From the NCBI GenBank assembly GCA_050084985.1, contig JBITNC010000001.1, positions 110,422,001 to 110,486,000 of the forward strand: 64,000 nt of DNA, read 5' to 3'. The position numbers and the translations under genes are program-made. This document shows, one piece after another, positions 31,571 to 44,449 of the stretch. Positions within the stretch are counted from its first letter, which is position 1; every line of letters begins with the position of its first letter. Under the pieces are notes generated by a model, which was not told the DNA's origin, did not search any database, and was given only the letters and a program-made list of their open reading frames with translations. Source of the stretch: Nageia nagi. Its lineage: Eukaryota > Pinophyta.

Positions 31571-32410
31571 CTCAAAAAGATAAAATATTATCCTTCTAGA
31601 GAATGCACTCAGGTCAAGGAGAATACTATATTAGAATGGAGTAAATAAAAGGCAAGGACAAGCCACAACAAGGATATTTCATGCCTTAAAAATATAAAAT
31701 CTTATCTTTTTGAACCATATGCTCAAGCTAGGAGGAAGAACATGATAGGTTTGATAAAGATGAAGTTAATCTAAAGCATCTAGGAGGCTAGTACTACCTC
31801 AAAAAGATAAAATATTATCATTTCCAACCATTTTATCAACCCAAAAGGGCTTTCAATTCATTTGAAAGATAAAATTTCATGAAGGCATGAAGCCTCAAAC
31901 CCTAAGATCAACTCCAACAACTCCAAAAGGGCTAGTGTATGATTTCAAAAGATAAATTCTTAACTTTTTGAATCATGCACCAAACCAAGGAAGCCTTTAG
32001 GAAGATAATATCATGAAAATTTAGCTAAGATAGGGAGGTAGGAACTTGTAAAAAGGAAAATTTGGTCATCTGTAACCCAACACATGCTCCAGAAAGATAA
32101 AATCTTATCTTTCTAGATCACACAGTCAAAATGGGAATGTCAAAGAGATGGGAACATAATTTAAAAAGATAAAATCTTATCTTTTTAAACCATGCATCAA
32201 GATTAGGGGTGTCTAGGTTGAGCATAAAGATCAAATTTGACAATCTTGGGCACCAACAAGAGCAAAAATTAGGCATGTTCAGGACTTAGGATGAGCTTCA
32301 AGGTCTAGAAAAATGAGCAAGGTATCCAAGAACATTAACACATAGATAGCATGCATCCCCAAGGCTGGTGCATGTTCTAAAAAGATAAAATATTATCTTT
32401 TTTGGGTATG
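31571..32410. repeat. eight dispersed copies of a palindromic AAAGATAA-TTATCTTT motif
   Basis: A short inverted repeat of the form AAAAGATAA-AATC-TTATCTTTT is embedded in a shared context (CATGC-CT- before it, GAACCATGC- after it). Copies lie near 31571, 31681, 31796, 31864, 31941, 32085, 32161 and 32378. The best two (32161 and 32085) are near-perfect palindromes; others have one arm decayed. Spacing is 60-220 bp, with unrelated text between. Each arm contains the GATAA core of GATA/I-box sites. Confidence 0.8.
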
Positions 32411-32568
32411 ATCTAGTTCTAGAAGTTCTCAAGAACCTCAACATCCACTTTTCACTAGATAAACATGCAATTTAAAGTGGGCATACATCTTGAGGTTAGC
32501 CATCTAGATGGCTAGGGTGGATTTTCCTCGTGTATGGTTCACTTAGATTTATAACAGACCAAATTCAA

Positions 32569-32579
32569 CTATAAATACA
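32569..32579 (+). promoter_or_regulatory. candidate TATA box downstream of the palindrome array
   Basis: CTATAAATACA is followed about 25-60 bp later by CT-rich leader-like text ('ctcaaattcaaattacacttctcttct'), the usual look of a plant transcription start region. It lies 160 bp after the last palindrome. No coding frame follows, so this could be the promoter part of an unrecognised LTR. Confidence 0.45.
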
Positions 32580-32599
32580 AGCTTCAAGACCTTATTTTT

Positions 32600-34590
32600 T
32601 CTCAAATTCAAATTACACTTCTCTTCTACCCTTACACCAAAGTTATAGAATAAGACCATTTTTTGAAACAAGATAAGCAATGTTGGGTACCCTCATCCCT
32701 AGAAGACCCATAAATCACTCCTAGAGAATCCCATCATCCACTTGAGTATTATGAATACTTCCATTGAGATCCAAATTTTGGTTGCAAAAGTTGGATGTTG
32801 TGTTATTGAGAATAGGCCAAAGACATTGAATATGTTGTGATATTTAGAACTCACTACAAAATTATTGGATGAGGATTTTGAGGGATGAGTTATGCCCTTG
32901 GCCCCATCATTATCTTAGTCAAAAATTTTTAAATTTATTTGATTTCCAATTAAATGGAATTAATTTTGATAAAATACTTTATTATATTAATTATTTAATT
33001 CCCAAACTTGTGATGGATGAGAATTTGCTTGCACAAGTTTGAAAGAAACCTTGTAATGCCATATGGCAATCTGTGATTGGACCATTTATATTTTTTTGTA
33101 ATTTGCATTAGGGTTAGGGTAGCACTTAGAGTTTCTAATAAAAACTATTTATATCCCATTTGGACTTATTTTTAAGGGATTATATATTTTTGCACTTATG
33201 AGATACTTAATTCTATGGCCAATTAAACAAGTTTGCTTTATTTGTGAAAGTGGTGTGATTTTAAGTAATTGAATGGTGAATGATTTCATTTGATGGGACT
33301 ATGAATGTTATTTGTGCACTTTGAGTGGATAAATGGTATTTCTATCTTGTCTTATTCAAGTTACTTGGATCATATCATAAATCTTATTGAGGTGGATGAG
33401 AGAGTAGTTGAATATTTCTTAAAGTGATTTGAATAAAACTTAACTTGCAATAAGTTCATATTCTGCATAACAATACATGTGCATTTTGTGATATCTATCT
33501 TAGCTTTAGAACTTCACTCCATAGTCTAAGATCTACCCATGACCTACCTTCTTCCACCCTTTCCATTGCTTTAGGCTCCTTTTACTAGTCCATTCATATT
33601 GTTCTCTAGTAGAGTAGATGTAGAGTGTGTGGAACCTAAATCAAGTCCAAGAGAATTAGATGCCAATCTTATGTACATGTCAATGAAATCATATGCACTT
33701 ATGCTTGATTCATACACCATGGTCTAATCTAGCTTTTTTTTATTTTTCAATTTTTTTGCATAGCTTTCATAACCTAATTTTCTATTTTATTTGAGAAATA
33801 ACCACTTTCTAGAGATAGGGACCCTTTGAGTCCTTTATTAACAAATAATATTTGAGTTGGGAACAACTTCAAATATCTTAACTAGTCTCCTAAGTAATCT
33901 ATTGCATACCCCATCGTAAGACCTTTAAGGTAACCAATTCTCATAATAGGTAGGGGTCATGTCCTATAACCTAAGTGTTGGTGTCTTCTAGCAAGACTTC
34001 AAGCTCATTTTACCATTAGCAAGGTAGGAAATAAAAATCCCCTAACAGAGCCTACATTCAATATTCTACCATAATATGAAACCTATTAAGGGTTTTATTA
34101 ACACATTATATTCCAAAGATATTTTTTGTTACAATAATTGAAAATAAAAATATTTCTTATACACCTAATAACCATGTAGCCAAGAAAAATTTCAAACAAA
34201 ATAAGGTTGGTAGACCAAAGGTAGTTCAATGACAAAGTGAGAGAATGTGTACAAAATAACCATCTACATATGTATAGGGATAGATAACTAAAGATGCTAG
34301 TGAAAGTTATTTAGATAAAGAGAGATTTAGAGAAAGCTCTAATAATTCAAAAAAGAAAATAAATTAGAGAGTTAATTGTAATAATAATGGATATCAAACT
34401 CCACCAAATCAATAACATCCTCCTACAACTAAAGAAGAAATCATTGCATGATTAAGTGATGTTGAGATATTCAGGAAAGTTATGAGCTTCAAAGAAAATA
34501 AACACAAATGAAGATGAAGAAGTGATAAAGCAATGAAGATTATGGCATTCTAATAGGCACAAGGAGTATATACCTCACAATTATATAACT
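32600..34590. other. no gene recognised
   Basis: AT-rich, no supported feature. If 31.2-33 kb is an LTR, this would be its transcribed part and the leader of the gag-like remnant that follows. Confidence 0.35.
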
Positions 34591-34599
34591 CTTAGAATA

Positions 34600-36835
34600 G
34601 GAAATATGAATATAGGATTCCTTGTAAATAGGTTTGCACCTATATCAAATATTTTCCCATTTTTCCTTCATGTTCTTAATGTGAATGCTTATGTTCACAT
34701 TAATGCCAATCTTAGAATGAATGTTTAGCCTTAGTCAAAATCAATGGTTTTAGCTCCTTTAGTTTTCTTTGCACTAGATATAGAGATAGGAAGTTGATAA
34801 GATATTGTAAGTTTGATTCATAATGGTAGCAAGAACATTACTCAACCTACTACATTGCCATATTTTCTTTATCAGGAAGCTAAGGTTGATAATTCAATTT
34901 TAGTGAACAACATTAAAGAGACATTTATATAAGATTAATAGGATCAATAGCTTGAATAGGTTTAAGAATTTGGTGAAGATACAAATATGTTCATTAAATA
35001 TGAGAGTGGTCAATATGAATCTGTAAAGTATGAAAATATCAACAAAATTCTTGAAGAGTTTGATATGCCATAACCAGATTGGTTAGAAGAAGATAACAAA
35101 ATAAAATTCAAATTTTTCCATTCAATAGATGAGCTTGTAGTTGCAAACATGAGCATACTAGAAAAGATATCATATTATAAGTGGTTGATTAAAAAAATTC
35201 AAAATGATTATAAAAATAAAATAGGATTATTTCAAACTAAGAATAAGTAATCAATTTGATGTTCTATCAAAGTACCAGATGAATTAAAGTATCAAGAGGA
35301 ATATATTGATGGACTCAAGAAGAAATGATATCAAATGTACATAATTACTAAAGTGTAACCAAGAGCATATGATATTGATGCCTCATACTAACAAAGAATG
35401 GTTAGTTTCAACAACTTTGCACAAGGATAAAATTTAAAATAACTATTAGAGAATATAAGGAAAAATATTTAGGCAATCATACAAATGTCAACCTTGGAAA
35501 TAATGTTGTAAGTAGAAAATATCAAAGACACAAAAAGAGTTGATAATATGTAGCAAATAAATTTGAAAATATAAAAGTATCAAGGTCTTGAATCTAAATA
35601 AAAGGAATATAATAATCCCTTGTGCATGAGAATTAGATCTATCATATTATATTCTAGCAAAGATTTGAAGTTCATAAATTTTGATGGTACAACTGATCCA
35701 TATCTTCATTTATGTATCTTTTCAATAAAGTCTACTTAATCACTATGGATGATGGCTTACATGCAAAGTTATTCTTCTTATCTCTAAAAGGATATGCTAC
35801 AAAATGGTTTATTAAGTTACCACATGCTAGTATTTAAAGCTTTGAATAATTAAAGATCATATTTTATTATCATTATTACATACACATTGCAATAAAAATG
35901 ACATTCAATGATTTAATTATGATAAAGTAAAGAGAAGGATAATCAATTAAATAATTCATTAGATATTGGACTAAAAAGGAAAATCATGTTCATGAAGATG
36001 ATAATATAAAATCATGGCATTCATTAAGGTTTTGCAACAAAAGTACAAGGCTAAATATTTCAATTTATGCAAGTTACCTCTCAATGAGTTTCTTCAAGCA
36101 TTGCTAGAAAAAGAAAGGTTTCACATTAGATACAAACAATGGAAATTAGAATCAAAATAGAAAAGGTACAAGTCACCTTCACAACCTCAACATTAGTACA
36201 AAAAGGAACAAACATAAAAGTCACTGATAATAGCCAAGGTGGAATTAGCACAATAGCAATCAATGGTAGTAATGAAGTCAAAAAGATTGGTAAAGATAAT
36301 AAATTAGTTTATGCAAAGTGTCAAGCATTTTCTATACATAAACTCATATATATACATGATGCTATTGATGAATCATAAAAGCTTTGATCAAGAGAAAGTT
36401 TTTAGTCCAACCATCTAAATACACTACTCAATCATCCTTTATAGATGATGTGCTAAGTGAATGCAAGTTAGATAAATTCTTTAAATATCATTAGCAGTAA
36501 GGATATGTGATAAAATATTATGTATCACAAGTTAACAAGATTCATGACTTGATTGATCAAAATAAGGTTTCTTTCCTAAAGGTCATAAATACTAAATTAG
36601 ATGATAAACCATATCAATTACAAGAACCTCAACACAAGAAGAACAAAAATATGATAATCTTCAACACTCCATTCTTGAACATTGTCAAATCCAAATCATT
36701 GAATACAAGTATCAACTTTATTGGTAACATTACCCTAGTACAAAAAAAGGTACACATTATTGTTCTTGATCTTATCATTTATGATTACCCTTATATATGT
36801 AGTAGAATAGGTATCTTTATTTTATTGTTATGATA
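34600..36835 (+). pseudogene. gypsy (Tat/Ogre-like) gag remnant
   Basis: The plus-strand text near 35660-35710 (LKFINFDGTTDPYLHL) matches the start of the Retrotrans_gag domain in Tat elements (Y-DGT-DP--HL). Around 35770-35830 a SLKGYATKWF block follows in another frame (SL-G-A--WF). Further on, 36507-36650 gives an IHDLIDQNKVSF block like the segment after Gag in Ogre-type elements. Stops and frameshifts are frequent. The acidic text at 34900-35110 precedes the Gag domain and is not recognised. Confidence 0.6.
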
Positions 36836-37188
36836 AAACATCTCTTAGAACCATGCATATGTGCTAGGATGCAATATCTCTATTTCAAATAAAAGTCACC
36901 CCTTTTAGTACCACTAAGATTTAAACATATATGAGTTGAAGTGCAAGCTAGACTAGACCCTATAAGCACCAACTATAACAAAATATTGGATTAAAACACT
37001 AAGAAGAATTTTTCAAGCCATCCTTCCAAAAAAACTTAGCTCAAATCAATCGAACATGAATAGATCAAGGTGGTGTTCATAAACACCAGATTATACTTGA
37101 TAATGTTGAATTCTAAATAATGATATCTAAATTAGCTAGTTAGATCTTGAGATGGCTTCAAAACTTTCCCAAACTGCATTCACTATAG

Positions 37189-37268
37189 ATATATGAGCTT
37201 ACTTAAATAGATTTTGCACAAGTTACCAGACCAAAAATTGATATATGAGCTTACTTAAATAGATTTTT
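37189..37268. repeat. 27-bp direct repeat, two copies 51 bp apart
   Basis: ATATATGAGCTTACTTAAAT plus AGATTTT occurs at 37190 and again at 37241 without mismatch. It is a local duplication of unknown origin. Confidence 0.9.
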
Positions 37269-37699
37269 GTAACACGTAAATTATTGAATTCAAAATCCAC
37301 ATGAATTTTAACCTAAAATCACTATTGATTGATTTATTCTTGACTAGATTCAAATTGGATTTGAATTGGATTTCATCCCATTTGATTTGATATCAATTGG
37401 AAACATGGTCATTCATTTTTCTTGTCTCTTATTTATTGAACATATTTAGAACATAAGAAGCGACTCAATAATATGTAACTAGAGTTATAGATCTTCTTGT
37501 TTCCCTATTGGATGAATCATCAATGAAATGATAAGGTGATGTGTAAATTCTATCCAACTATTTTATTGCAAATTGATAATGAATAAATTGACCATATGAA
37601 TGTGATAAATATTAATAAACATTAATAACATAAAGTAAATTTTAAGCTATCAAATTAACTTGCATTTGACAAAGTAAAGCAAATAATTAAATATAATTA

Positions 37700-38060
37700 A
37701 CATGATTAATATTAATTAATATTTTAAGGATAAAAGACTATAATCAAAATCATAAATAACATTACTTATATTATTTGTAGTTTTCAAATAAATGACTATG
37801 GTTCAAAATACAATAAACATATCTAAGTTTAATTACTCATTCACCATAAATTACTATGATAAAAAATATAGTTAATATGAGAAATATTAATTATATTTTT
37901 CAAATGACTATAATCAAAAACACATTTAACATGACTAATGTTACTTGTATTTTCCAAATCTAAGACTATGATAGAAACACAATAAATATGACAAATATAG
38001 ATTATGATTTTCAAAGCAAATGACTAAGATAAACAAGCATTTAATATGATGAATATTAAT
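37700..38060. repeat. degenerate tandem repeat, period about 55-62 bp
   Basis: Units of the form 'tttcaaa-..-gacta(t)g/aat-aa-aaacaca-tttaacatga-taatatta' recur at about 37783, 37897, 37950 and 38013, with earlier weaker copies. The array is very AT-rich and strongly diverged. Confidence 0.6.
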
Positions 38061-38213
38061 TGCAAATTAAATATGATAAGAAATAATTGGTTATTGAATA
38101 GGCATCATTAAATATGATCATATTGACAAAGTAAGCTTGATTAATATTTCATAAAATAACATGCTAGGGAAAGAGGGTTATGCCAAATGTAGTGTATGGT
38201 TCTAGATTTGGGT

Positions 38214-38240
38214 GTCTACATTTTGGTGCTTTTTGATTTA
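38214..38240 (+). other. possible LTR end and primer site
   Basis: GTCTACA is followed by TTTTGGTGCTTTTTGATTTATG. An LTR-type CA end followed by a TGG-starting segment is the layout of a primer site, in the orientation of the Tat-type coding region that follows. No matching LTR partner was found, so this is weak. Confidence 0.3.
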
Positions 38241-39149
38241 TGTTTTGCTAGGCTAAATGCAATGCAAAAATCTAATTGTGTGTAATATGAAGTGAGTGTG
38301 ATGTGATAACTAACTACCCCAAGTGATATGTGTGATACTCCTCAAATGCATTTGTGGCAAGGAAAGGAATATGGGGATGCATTTGACACCAGAAGGGGAG
38401 AGAAAATATTGAAAATAGATTAAGAGATAAAACACCATAATATTTTTAGAAATGCCATCATGTTCTAGAAACATGCCTACATTTTGGAAACATGACCACA
38501 TTCTAGAAACATCATGATATTTAGTGCTAGGTGAAAAATGTAGTGGCATTTTTGATTGATCAAACTACAATAGGATATGGGTAGGATGAATTAGCTCATT
38601 TTGATTCATTCACATTTTTTGAATGAGTTCTAACCTTGACACCTACTCCTCCTACTCAAATAAGATAGTTGACATGGCATAACATCCCCATCATCTAAAC
38701 ATGCAATGGACCCTCCAAGTTGATGCTATACCCTAATCCTATAATTGAATTAAATTTTAGTTTAATTTAATTTGCATAAATAGGTTGGATTAGGAAAACT
38801 AACATGAGGAGGATAAATCTAAACATAAATTGGCTAAAATAAAAAGGAAAAAGGGTTAGAACACTAGAGAAAATATATATGGGTAGATAAGACATGAAAA
38901 TAATAAATTTAAGCTATATTTGAGGGCAAACATGGTGAAAAAGTTAAAATGCAAGGGATATTTGTATTTTCCAAAGGGTAATTCTTGGGGTCCTAATGTT
39001 TCCAACCTGGGTGGGTCCTATGTTTCACCTTGGTTGGAGAGAAAAATGCCTAGGATCATGATATTTTTTATTTTTTTGATTTTTTACTATTTTTGATAAG
39101 AGTGAGTAGGTAAGATGTACATCACTTCAAGTTTATTTGGGGGATTCTC

Positions 39150-40700
39150 TAGAGCATGATGGATGAGGAGGAATAGGAGTGACTCTTCTTGATTAGGATT
39201 GGTTATGTTGGGATGATGGATGCCATCACCTATGATAGCAGGTACATCACTACATTAATGGAGAGATGGGATTCCTCAACCAATACATTCATCTTACCCA
39301 TAGGTAAGTGTACCATTACACTCAAGGACATATGGATATTTTTTAGGTTCCCCATCGAGGGAGATCCTATGATTAGGCTTGGTGCAAATATTGGTCAATA
39401 AAGGATAGCAAAAGGATTGATCAAAGTAGATTAATGGCAACTTAAATGGGGGATAGGAGGATTTGAATATGAGTATGCATATGAGATAGGCATATGTAAG
39501 GCATGATTTGTATTAATAATGATGATTATTGTGACTCACATTTATCCAAATTCTTCTAGAGTATTATTCCCTTGGAAGCTATGTGATGTTCTTATATGTG
39601 TGAGGATGGGATAGTTTTTGCATGGAAATTAATAATTTTAGCATTGGAATGCTCCCTCCTCCTCTAGATTTAGGGATGAGAGCACATTTGATAAGGGAGG
39701 CCACTAAGGATGCCCAATGATATACATGGAGATGTTGACATAGGATAGGGTAACCTAGGAACCAAGGCACGCTATGTATTTTATTAGGGTATATATTTTG
39801 AGCCATAGAGGTGGAAACTACACACAAGAGATCTCACACAATATAAAGGTGTGATCATGAGGATGAGGCTATAATACTTCCTATGGAGACCCTACATGGA
39901 TGACCTAGGATGGAGGGAGGATGGATTTGAGCTAGATAGGATCAAGAGGTGAAGATGGATCTTAACTCAACATGGGGAGACAAAGTACTTTTATTTTGAT
40001 AGAATCACCCAAAATTTTGAAATCACCTAGGATGTGTTAGGGGCACCAAAGGTATACAACTGATTTAGATTGGATTGGATACCTATAACAACCTATGTAG
40101 AGATTGGGCCTAAGATGGATCCCCTAGCTCTTATTACAATGGATATGGATGTGAGAACTACCCCTTAATATGATCAATTTTAGATAGCATGATTAGAAGT
40201 AACATGTACCCTACTAAGTGGGGATGGAGGAGGTAGTGGTATAGATGGAAGCAGAGATTTAGGTTGTAGCCTAGGCTATGATGCTTAGGTCAAAGGTATT
40301 GGCAATGGTGATGGAGGTAAAAATGGATAGGATGATGGGGATGGGGGCCATGATGGCTCAGGTGGTAATGATGAGGGTTTCAAAGGTTGGATGGATATAA
40401 ACATGCCAAATGTGTAGATGGGTCCTTCTATTCCATAAGAGGGAGGAGATATAGGACCTATTAGAGGAAATGAGACCTAGTGCTAAAGAGAAGAGTAGCT
40501 AGAGGATGAGATTATTATAGCATAACAAAAAATTACTTTTTTGAAGTAAAGTATTGATAGAGAGACCATTCACCTTAGATGGGTGAATGAAATGATTATA
40601 GCCTATGAGGATGAGTTTGCTAGGATACACCACCTACTTCCAATGATGGTGAGATCATCATACATCATAGGTATGAATTAGGGTACATAGAGGATTTCCA
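39150..40700 (+). pseudogene. plant mobile domain (PMD / MAIN-like) coding remnant
   Basis: The frame at 39189-39401 reads as the start of a plant mobile domain: DAITYDSRYITTLMERWD, then TNTFILPIGKCTITLKDIWIFF, then FPIEGDP. This is the [35 protein letters not shown] pattern of PMD proteins. The following 1.2 kb holds broken frames, a Gly/Asp-rich part near 40200-40400 and an amphipathic stretch near 40540-40650. PMDs occur in host MAIN/MAIL1 proteins and as passengers in gypsy and Mutator elements. Position directly before the Tat-type protease suggests a passenger, but the frame is dead. Confidence 0.65.
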
Positions 40701-40794
40701 TAGCTAAATAAAGGTCATATTACCATATAGGAAAATTGAGCAGATCTCTTCACATATCATCCTAACTTTCCAACTTTCACTCTAGGAGATAGAG

Positions 40795-41255
40795 TTGATA
40801 GGACATGTAGGGTTTTGTATGGGCTATTTTGATGTATGTAGATGTATATGTATGCCATATACTATATGTATATTTTTAATAGTGAGGAGATTAATTTTAA
40901 TGTATATATACTTATTTGATGCATGTTTATATGATTTTGATAATACTAAAAAGGAATGCATTAGTTATATTACTATACCTATTGGAGTAGAGGGTATATC
41001 TATTCATAAAAAAAATTATATTTTTCAAGTAAAATTTCCATATAACTTGTTGATTGGTATACCATGGATCCATAAGCTTAGGGTTCTTACTTCCATATTA
41101 CATTGGTAAATTAAATTTATGCATAAAGAAAAAAGTTATAATTCATATAAAATATAACCCTATAGAAGTATGCCAAGCAACTAAGAGAGTTTGGATCCCA
41201 CATGATTTGGTTGACAATGATGAAGACACACCAAACCCCATAAATAACATTATTA
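40795..41255 (+). pseudogene. Tat/Ogre-type aspartic protease remnant
   Basis: The frame 40795-41109 ends with FDNTKKEC, then ITIPIGV, then FQVKFPYNLLIGIPWIHKL. This is the second half of the Tat/Ogre protease (YDNTKRE...PI-IG...YNLLLGRPWIHK). The catalytic DSG half upstream is not recognisable. A further frame to 41260 (VCQATKRVWIP) is the linker toward RT. It differs clearly from the protease type of the central element (LPPLFG class). Confidence 0.8.
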
Positions 41256-42099
41256 CATAAGAGGTAAGCCTTGTATAATATAAAATTCTAGAGATTAACA
41301 TCTGATAGAACTTCAAAGAACTTGGATGACCCCTATTCGATCTTAAAACCTAGGGATGTTGCTAAGATGAAGATAAAATTGAGTACTATCACTCCATTCC
41401 TATGGTGATAGATGACCATATTGTAGATGTGAGTATCTTGTATTAGGAACAAGAAGTAAAAATCTCATTATATAATGAAAATGCTACTTTTATTTTTAAA
41501 ACTTCATCGAGTGAGGTAAGTATGCATTTCAATATTATTAATTCCACTTTTGCTAACCAATATATGCATTATTCCCAAAATTATGGAAAAGGAATAGGTA
41601 AGGATGATTAGGAAATTATAGAGCCTATTCCAAATGAAGGTAAATATAAGAGAATAATAAAAATTAAGTTCAATGAGTTACCACCCACCACATTTTATTC
41701 AACTCCAATTTTTCAACATGTTGATATCAATGATTAGGAAAGTACTAGGGTTATCTTTGATGAATGGTTGTATTGTAGTATGATGGTTAGTCCTATGGAG
41801 GAATTATAAACTTATTATGTAGATTCATTCTTTCCACATACTACTTTGGTTTGAGTGGATATGTTTGGGAATGATAATATTATTCTTGAGAAGCTAGGGG
41901 TAAGAAGTGAGTTTCCCAAATATAATGATAAGAGGTTCACAACATGGTTCTTATGACATCAGATCTATTGTGGAGAGGAGTTTTGCAAGGATGATGAAGA
42001 TATTATAGGTTAGTTTTATGCTCTTTTTCTTTTCTTCTATTAGTTTTTCATAAGGTTAATCCTTGATCTAATGAGTCAATCATTAGGTATCAATTTTTT

Positions 42100-42160
42100 C
42101 ATCCCATAATGGAGCAACATTGCTCCAATCTAAGCAACATTGCTCCATTATCCATTTCTC
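42100..42160. repeat. perfect small palindrome with repeated arm inside the pol linker
   Basis: GGAGCAACATTGCTCC is a 7-bp inverted repeat with a 2-base centre; AGCAACATTGCTCC follows again 20 bp later. The core GCAACATTG also recurs twice at 45652-45690 in the 3' region of the same element. Confidence 0.8.
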
Positions 42161-42289
42161 TTACAACTAAGTTTAGATGTAGGAATAAGGGTGTTTCTTA
42201 TGCCTCCCCAACTTAGTGATGAGATATCCTATTTTAGTTAGGAAATAATACAAGTAAACAATTATACCTAAGAGGATCCAAAGTTGATC

Positions 42290-43060
42290 AAAATATGATC
42301 TTGGTTAACCTTGAAAAAAGGGAAAGGTACCACCTACTATTAAAAGAATTTTTTGATGTATTTGCTTGGTATTATTCTAAAATTTGTAGTCTTGATTCTA
42401 ATTTTATGATTTATACTTTATTTATTGATGAAAATGTTAAATTAGTCCAAAGAAACCTAGAAAAATGCATCCTTAGATAGCTCTTGCAATTAAAAAGGAA
42501 ATTGAAAAATATCTTATTGCTGGTTTAATTATTCCTATTGATTATTATCCATGTATTTATAATATTATTCCTATAATTAAGCCTAATGGTTAAATAAGAT
42601 GTTGTAAATATTTTATGGATATCAAGAAGGCATATGCTAAAGATGCTTTTACTTTACCTAACATTGATATAATTATAGATTCAACAATAGGCCATGGAAT
42701 CTTATCTTTCATGGATGGTTTCTCTAGCTATAATCAAATAAGGGTCAATTTGGAAAATCAACATAAAATAACTTTTGTTACTCCTTGGGGCATAATTTGT
42801 TGGGTGGTCATGCCTTTTAGTTTCAATAATGTAGGTGCTACTTATCAATGAGCAATGGTAAGCATGTTTCATGATATGATCCATGATAGTTTTGAGGTGT
42901 ATATTGATTACATCCTATACAAATCCATAATAAAATATGATCATATTTCAAAATTAAGAAATAGTTTTCAATGAATGAGAGAGTACAAGTTGAATTTGAA
43001 GCATAAAAAGTGCACATTTTGAGTTTCATTAGGTAAATTACTTGGTTTCATTGTATGAAG
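42290..43060 (+). pseudogene. Tat/Ogre-type reverse transcriptase remnant
   Basis: The text in order is: LLKEFFDVFAWYYSKI (FVDVFAWSYEDM), a gap with stops, MDIKKAY (usually YRDLNKASPKD), LSFMDGFSSYNQI with the first catalytic Asp, TFVTPWG, VVMPFSFNNVGATYQ, then EVYIDYILYKS, where the YVDD box has become YIDY. The lost second Asp means the enzyme is dead. A C-terminal thumb block (KLLGFI---RGIEMDP, PKHLMDLRSFQG) follows to 43160. Confidence 0.88.
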
Positions 43061-43179
43061 GAGAGGTATTGAGATGGATCCTATGAAAGTTTCATCCATT
43101 ATGGACATACCAGCTCCCAAACATTTAATGGATTTGAGGAGTTTTCAAGGTAAGGCTCAAGTTATCAGAAGATTCATTT

Positions 43180-43720
43180 CTCAATTAGCTTATATGATTT
43201 CTCCATTTTCTCATTTATTAAAATAAAGATGAAAAGTTTGTTTGGGATGCAAAGTACGAAAAGGATTTGGAAAACATAAAAATATATCTCAATAATGCTC
43301 TAGTTTTATCCCATTATGATTCAAAAAGATTTTATTATTTTATATTTTTACAACATTAAGTTCATTAGGGGAAATTCTAGCTAAGAAATATGATAGAGAC
43401 AAAGAAAGAGAAATTTATTATATCAATAAAATATTACATGATTATGAGATAAGATATACACCAATAGAAAATATGTATTTTGTAATTTTTTTCTCAACCA
43501 AAAAATTAAGATAATACATGCTTGGAAATATAAAATATATGATAGCTTAGATTGATCCCCTCAAATATTTTATATCAAAATCTTATCTATCTAGAAAAGC
43601 TATGAAATGCATAATATTACTTCAAGAGTTCAATTTGGTTTTTGTTACTCATAAATCCATTAAGGGTTAGGCTATAGTATATTTTATTACAAATCATCCA
43701 AGAAATAAAACATTAGTGGA
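43180..43720 (+). pseudogene. RNase H (original gypsy type) of the Tat/Ogre-type element
   Basis: Recognisable blocks: KFVWDAKYEKDLENIK (FEWT-ECQ-AFE-IK), a broken start of the fold near 43330, then IYYINKI-HDYE-RYTPIE, then AQIDPLKYF (where DH is normal), then LLQEFNLVFVTHKSIKG. The first Asp is not visible and the usual TDH is gone, as is common in Tat elements that use a second RNase H. Confidence 0.7.
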
Positions 43721-43839
43721 TTAGGAAAAATTTCATAGTTAAATATAAGGAAGTAGTAGCTATAATCCTAATGATGCCACTCTATTCTAGTGTGGCCACT
43801 AAGTTATAAAAAGAGAATATCCCCAGGCTTTTGTTGATT

Positions 43840-44210
43840 TATCAAAAAAATATGAAGTGTTTTAATCAATCCTCATGGTGGTGTTATTAATATCTCTTAT
43901 CATTTAAGTTTTGATTGTACTAACCACATGGAAAAGTATGAAGCTATTATTTTAGGTCTAAAGGCTATAATACTCTTGAAGTTAAAGAGAATAAAAATAT
44001 TTGGTGATTCACAATTGATTGTGAAACAATTTTCCAACATCTATAAGATAAAGGATATCAAATTACAACCAAATAAATAAATAGTAACAAGTATTCTCAT
44101 GTACTTTAGTGAGTATGAAATTAAGAGTATTCCAAGAGATAGTAATAGGTACATTGATGCTATAGATAATTCCACTTGCCTTACTCCTATTAACATAGAA
44201 TATGAAGAAA
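43840..44210 (+). pseudogene. extra RNase H (aRNH) of the Tat/Ogre-type element, behind the RT
   Basis: Blocks in order: NPHGGVINISYHLSF (SP-G--I--SF-L-F), NHMEKYEAIILGLKAI with the catalytic Glu, KIFGDSQLIVKQ with the catalytic Asp, then SIPRDSNRYIDAI, the position of the last Asp motif (A-ADALA). The order RT, RNase H, aRNH, integrase is the usual one for Tat elements and contrasts with the central element. Confidence 0.85.
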
Positions 44211-44449
44211 CTATTGTTACAATTAAAAGCATAGGTAGGCCATCACATGAATATGTCATTGAAGTTTTTATTTAAGATCATTATTTTTCAGCTATATGTA
44301 TTAATGTTTGTGAATAATATCAAGATGTTTTTTATTATCCTTAAAATGAAGTAATTCATGTTGCCCTCAATCATAATTCTAGAATTAGGCTTAAAGAGCT
44401 AAAACCCAAGTATGTTATCATTGGTGATTTGCTATATAGAATATATTTT

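Noticed and set aside
31571-32410. CRISPR-like array of palindromic repeats
   Set aside because: Spacing is irregular (60-220 bp), copies are diverged, and the context is a plant genome.
36900-38219. 5' LTR of the 38-47 kb Tat/Ogre-type element
   Set aside because: It ends in TCTACA before a primer-like motif but shows no similarity to the 3' LTR-like segment at 46439-47110.
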